This document shows, in pieces, positions 61,466 through 64,000 of a DNA stretch of 64,000 nt (position 1 is the first letter of the stretch; each line of letters opens with the position of its first letter). Under the pieces are notes generated by a model. It did not search any database, was not told the origin of the DNA, and saw only the letters and a program-made list of their open reading frames with translations. This DNA is from JAYQKL01 sp049889535 (lineage in GTDB: Bacteria; Pseudomonadota; Alphaproteobacteria; RS24): the NCBI GenBank assembly GCA_049889535.1, contig JBMHDF010000018.1:310001-374000 (forward strand). The letters are read 5' to 3'. Position numbers and translations under genes: made by a program.

Positions 61466-61612
61466 TGACATTTCTTCTTTCAATTTGAGTTTTCTTTTTT
61501 TTAACTCATGCAGCAAATCCTCATCAGGTTGAGGTCGTTTTGCTTCTGTTTCAATTTTCATTTCAAGTTCTAAATGCTGTCTTTCAAGACTTTCCTGTCG
61601 CGCTTTGGTCAT
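61448..61612 (-). CDS. YdcH-family (DUF465) small protein
   Basis: A 54-residue, highly charged helical protein with the DUF465 ending DLLHELKKRKLKLKEEMSQL. Members are small, probably coiled-coil proteins of unknown role, often with several copies in alphaproteobacterial genomes. The ATG at 61612 has AAGGAAAGGGGG upstream and is preferred over a TTG or ATG further out. It is convergent with trcR and divergent from purE. Confidence 0.83.
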   Translation of the reverse strand: MTKARQESLERQHLELEMKIETEAKRPQPDEDLLHELKKRKLKLKEEMSQLRRN

Positions 61613-61702
61613 TTGCGCCCCCTTTCCTTCTATCAGCATGACAAAAAACCAGAAATTTGTCGAATCATGTCTATATTTTCATCAAATTCATGTAAAATTG
61701 CC

Positions 61703-61731
61703 TTGAAATAGCCAGTATTTTGCTGTTAATT
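61703..61731 (+). promoter_or_regulatory. Candidate promoter of purE-purK
   Basis: TTGAAA (61703-61708) and TTAATT (61726-61731) are 17 bases apart, 27 bases before the purE ATG. The -35 box is good, the -10 box moderate. No PurR-like operator was recognised. Confidence 0.5.
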
Positions 61732-61757
61732 CCCCTTTTGGTTTGGAGATAAAAGCG

Positions 61758-62255
61758 ATGAGCAACCATCCAAAACCCTTAATTGGTGTGATTATGGGTA
61801 GTCAGAGTGACTGGCCCACTATGAAACATGCCACTGAAATTCTTGAAGCGCTTGGGATTGCCTATGAGCATAAAATTGTGTCAGCCCATCGCACCCCAAA
61901 GCGGCTTTATGATTATGCCCAATCCGCCCATGAACGCGGCCTGCAAACGATTATTGCCGGCGCTGGTGGCGCTGCCCATTTGCCTGGCATGGTTGCCGCA
62001 ATAACGCATTTGCCAGTTTTTGGGGTACCAATTCAAAGCAAAGCCCTGAGCGGACAAGATTCGCTTTTATCGATTGTGCAAATGCCAGCTGGTGTCCCCG
62101 TTGGCACATTAGCAATAGGGCAAGCAGGTGCCACCAATGCTGGCCTGCTCGCGGCGGCCGTGATTGCCCTGCAAGACGCGGCTGTGGCAGAAAAACTCAT
62201 TGCCTGGCGTCAAGCCAGAACAGATGCCGTAGCAGAGACCCCAAGTGACGATTAA
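61758..62255 (+). CDS. purE: N5-carboxyaminoimidazole ribonucleotide mutase
   Basis: PurE converts N5-CAIR to CAIR in purine synthesis, working with PurK. Motifs: GVIMGSQSDWPTMKHA, the catalytic VSAHRTPKRLYDYA, and AGAGGAAHLPGMVAA with GVPIQSKALSGQDSLLSIVQMPAGVPVGT (in parts). The start at 61758 has TTGGAG upstream; the frame's TTG at 61743 lies on that site and is not used. Length 165 is standard. The 3' end overlaps purK by 11 bases. Confidence 0.97.
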   Translation: MSNHPKPLIGVIMGSQSDWPTMKHATEILEALGIAYEHKIVSAHRTPKRLYDYAQSAHERGLQTIIAGAGGAAHLPGMVAAITHLPVFGVPIQSKALSGQDSLLSIVQMPAGVPVGTLAIGQAGATNAGLLAAAVIALQDAAVAEKLIAWRQARTDAVAETPSDD

Positions 62256-63348
62256 ACCGTTAAAAAAGGGAAGCATGATTGGCATTTTAGGCTCTGGACA
62301 GCTTGGGCGCATGTTGGCACAGGCAGCCTCTGATTATGGTTATCACACACATATTTATGCACCTGACGACCAGCTTGAGCAAACCCCTGCAGGTCAGGTC
62401 GCAACGCAAGTTACGCAAGCCGCCTATGATGATGAAACCGCTTTGGCAGAATTTGCAAAAAGCGTTGATGTCATTACTTATGAATTTGAAAATGTTCCGC
62501 GTCATGCGGTCGCTTTTTTGACAAAACTGAAACCAGTACGGCCCAGCGAAAAAGCGTTAGAAGTCGCTCAAGATAGGCTGGTTGAGAAAACTTTTATTCG
62601 CCAGCAAGGTCTAGGCGTTGCAGATTTTGCCGATATTGAAACCCTCGATGATTTAACGCAAGCTTGGCAGGATTTTGGCCAAGATGCGATTTTAAAAACC
62701 CGCCGTTTTGGATATGACGGCAAAGGGCAATGGCGCGTGCGCTCAATCGCAGAATGCGAAACCGCTTTTAATGCACTTAATGGTCAAGCCGCGATTTTAG
62801 AAAAATGCATTCCCTTTGATTGCGAGGTTTCCATCATCGCGGCACGGAATTTATCGGGCGAAATAGCGGTTTTTGACTGTGTTGAGAATGTGCATGAGAA
62901 CCATATTCTCAAATATAGCTATGCGCCCGCGCAGATAGATGAACCGCTTCACCACCAATCGCTCATGCTGGCTGAAACCATGCTCACTGCTCTGGATTAT
63001 ACTGGCGTTTTGGCGATTGAGTTATTTGTGTGCGGCGCGGATTTATTGGTGAATGAAATTGCACCGCGTGTGCATAATTCAGGTCACTGGACAATGAATG
63101 CCTGTGCGGCGAGTCAATTTCATCAACATATTTTAGCGATTACTGGCCATAAGCTGGCTGACCCGAAGCGAGAATATGACGCCATTATGACAAACCTATT
63201 GGGTGATGAACTGGAACAGGCCAAAAGCCAAGAGATTGGACCGTCAAGCTATCTTCATGATTATGGTAAAAAAACCGCGCGCACAGGGCGTAAAATGGGG
63301 CATCTGAATACGCTTTATCCGCTTGGCGCTTTACCGCGCAAAGCTTAG
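62245..63348 (+). CDS. purK: N5-carboxyaminoimidazole ribonucleotide synthase
   Basis: PurK is the ATP-grasp enzyme that carboxylates AIR to N5-CAIR, the substrate of PurE. Motifs: IGILGSGQLGRMLAQAA, DVITYEFENVP, LKTRRFGYDGKGQWRV, ILEKCIPFDCEVSIIAAR and NEIAPRVHNSGHWTMNAC. I keep the GTG at 62245, as alphaproteobacterial PurK proteins usually have a similar TIKPL..GS.IGILG N-terminus; the ATG at 62275 is an alternative. The stop overlaps the convergent COQ9 gene by four bases. Confidence 0.96.
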   Translation: MTIKPLKKGSMIGILGSGQLGRMLAQAASDYGYHTHIYAPDDQLEQTPAGQVATQVTQAAYDDETALAEFAKSVDVITYEFENVPRHAVAFLTKLKPVRPSEKALEVAQDRLVEKTFIRQQGLGVADFADIETLDDLTQAWQDFGQDAILKTRRFGYDGKGQWRVRSIAECETAFNALNGQAAILEKCIPFDCEVSIIAARNLSGEIAVFDCVENVHENHILKYSYAPAQIDEPLHHQSLMLAETMLTALDYTGVLAIELFVCGADLLVNEIAPRVHNSGHWTMNACAASQFHQHILAITGHKLADPKREYDAIMTNLLGDELEQAKSQEIGPSSYLHDYGKKTARTGRKMGHLNTLYPLGALPRKA

Positions 63349-63998
63349 CCGCCAAATCGTAAATTTGACAGGACAGCCAAAGGGTCTGGCAATTTTTCTT
63401 TTAAGTCGCGCCATTGCGCCTTGCCTTTTTCAATCTTCATTACATCTTCAATGCGCCGGCCTAAAAAAGCGCGTGTTTCAGCCGCATCGTAGCTTTCATC
63501 TTGGAACCAGACCATGCGGGTTGAGGTATAGACCCCACTTAAAATTAAGCGCTTAGAATAATAATTGCCATCTGTGCTTGTATCGCCAGCCGCGCGCCAC
63601 ATCTCATCAACAGTTTTGCCAAGCAGAGCCAACGCATCTTGCGCATAAGCTGGCAGCGCCAAAATCGCAAAAGCGCGCTGCGCCACTTCTTTTTGCGGCG
63701 TATCAATTTCCAATCGCGTCATGACAGCGGTTTGTATCCGGTCGCGAATTTTCATCTCCAACAGCTTTTTTTGCGCTAAATCATGCACCATTTGCTCTGT
63801 GCCTTGCTGGATAAAATAAATAGCCAAATCCACCCCGCCACGCGGCAAAGCCAAACGCGCCTTGTCCTTATCTAGACCAGCTTGCGCCGCTGCTTTCGCG
63901 ACCACCTCGTCGCTAAAGCCATCGAAAACCAAATCCGGCATGGCGGCTTTAAGGATTTGGGCTTTTTCTTCGCTGTAAAGTGTTTTGGCCATATCCAT
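63345..63998 (-). CDS. COQ9-family protein (ubiquinone biosynthesis accessory)
   Basis: A 217-residue helical protein with a TetR-like fold, of the COQ9 family that aids ubiquinone hydroxylation by COQ7 in mitochondria. Typical segments: AALPRGGVDLAIYFIQQGTEQM, KIRDRIQTAVMTRL, and DEMWRAAGDTSTDGNYYSKRLILSGVYTSTRMVWFQDES with a final helix FLGRRIEDVMKIEK (in parts). The start may be the ATG at 63992 or 63998, and the frame stays open to the window edge, so the N-terminus is provisional. It is convergent with purK. Confidence 0.9.
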   Translation of the reverse strand: MDMAKTLYSEEKAQILKAAMPDLVFDGFSDEVVAKAAAQAGLDKDKARLALPRGGVDLAIYFIQQGTEQMVHDLAQKKLLEMKIRDRIQTAVMTRLEIDTPQKEVAQRAFAILALPAYAQDALALLGKTVDEMWRAAGDTSTDGNYYSKRLILSGVYTSTRMVWFQDESYDAAETRAFLGRRIEDVMKIEKGKAQWRDLKEKLPDPLAVLSNLRFGG

Positions 63999-64000
63999 CT

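Overview
The window reads as a continuous piece of a free-living alphaproteobacterial chromosome, GC slightly under half by eye. Evidence: the rnpB-mraZ-rsmH-ftsL-ftsI-murE-murF-mraY-murD order; families largely typical of Alphaproteobacteria (DUF1013/TrcR, DUF1192, DUF1491, DUF2849-cysI-DUF934, DUF6456, COQ9); a cysteine-free L31; and a ccmI-E-F-H cluster followed by a two-component system and glnE. A marine SAR116-like lineage is my guess from gene content and compactness, at low confidence. Coding density is very high: many genes overlap by 1 or 4 bases and several convergent pairs overlap at their stops. I see no insertion sequence, prophage block, CRISPR array or rRNA.

Layout. 1-8.4 kb (minus): division and cell-wall (dcw) operon, cut at the left edge inside murD, preceded by a six-repeat MraZ-type operator, then rnpB and an AmpD-type amidase whose 3' end lies on the rnpB promoter. 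9.9-16.7 kb: phosphoglycolate phosphatase and a CoA-thioester catabolic set: acyl-CoA ligase, divergent SDR/hydroxyacyl-CoA dehydrogenase, and an operon of two unlike acyl-CoA dehydrogenases plus enoyl-CoA hydratase, with a perfect 24-bp palindrome upstream. 16.7-21.5 kb: siroheme methyltransferase, phosphohexomutase, TauE/SafE exporter, dusA and a small secreted Cys protein.

21.5-30.3 kb (minus): ccmI, ccmE, ccmF and ccmH (no ccmG), a terminator, OmpR-type regulator and kinase, then glnE. 30.3-34.5 kb: an orphan DUF2793 (virion-type) gene with a strong promoter and long leader, a YcgN-family protein, and a sulfite-reduction operon (DUF2849-cysI-DUF934) lacking an adjacent cysH. 34.5-40 kb: dadA, mscS, DUF1491, sufE, a DUF6456 protein paired with a stand-alone DnaA-C-domain protein, and a divergent winged-helix gene.

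40-53.8 kb: MaoC hydratase, msrB, oligopeptidase B, serine hydrolase, nitronate monooxygenase, beta-barrel protein, iron-sulfur photolyase, tRNA-Gln, SMP-30-like and MBL-fold enzymes, DUF1499, a second acyl-CoA ligase, a cation efflux protein and pdxH. 54-64 kb: housekeeping genes fabI, aroC, thiE, efp, suhB, an MsbA-like ABC exporter, rpmE, trcR, purE-purK and COQ9.

I did not find a clearly new multi-gene system. The best leads are the probable heteromeric acyl-CoA dehydrogenase operon, the DnaA-C/DUF6456 pair, the orphan DUF2793 gene with its regulated-looking leader, and the hairpin covering the ribosome-binding site of the sulfite-reductase operon.
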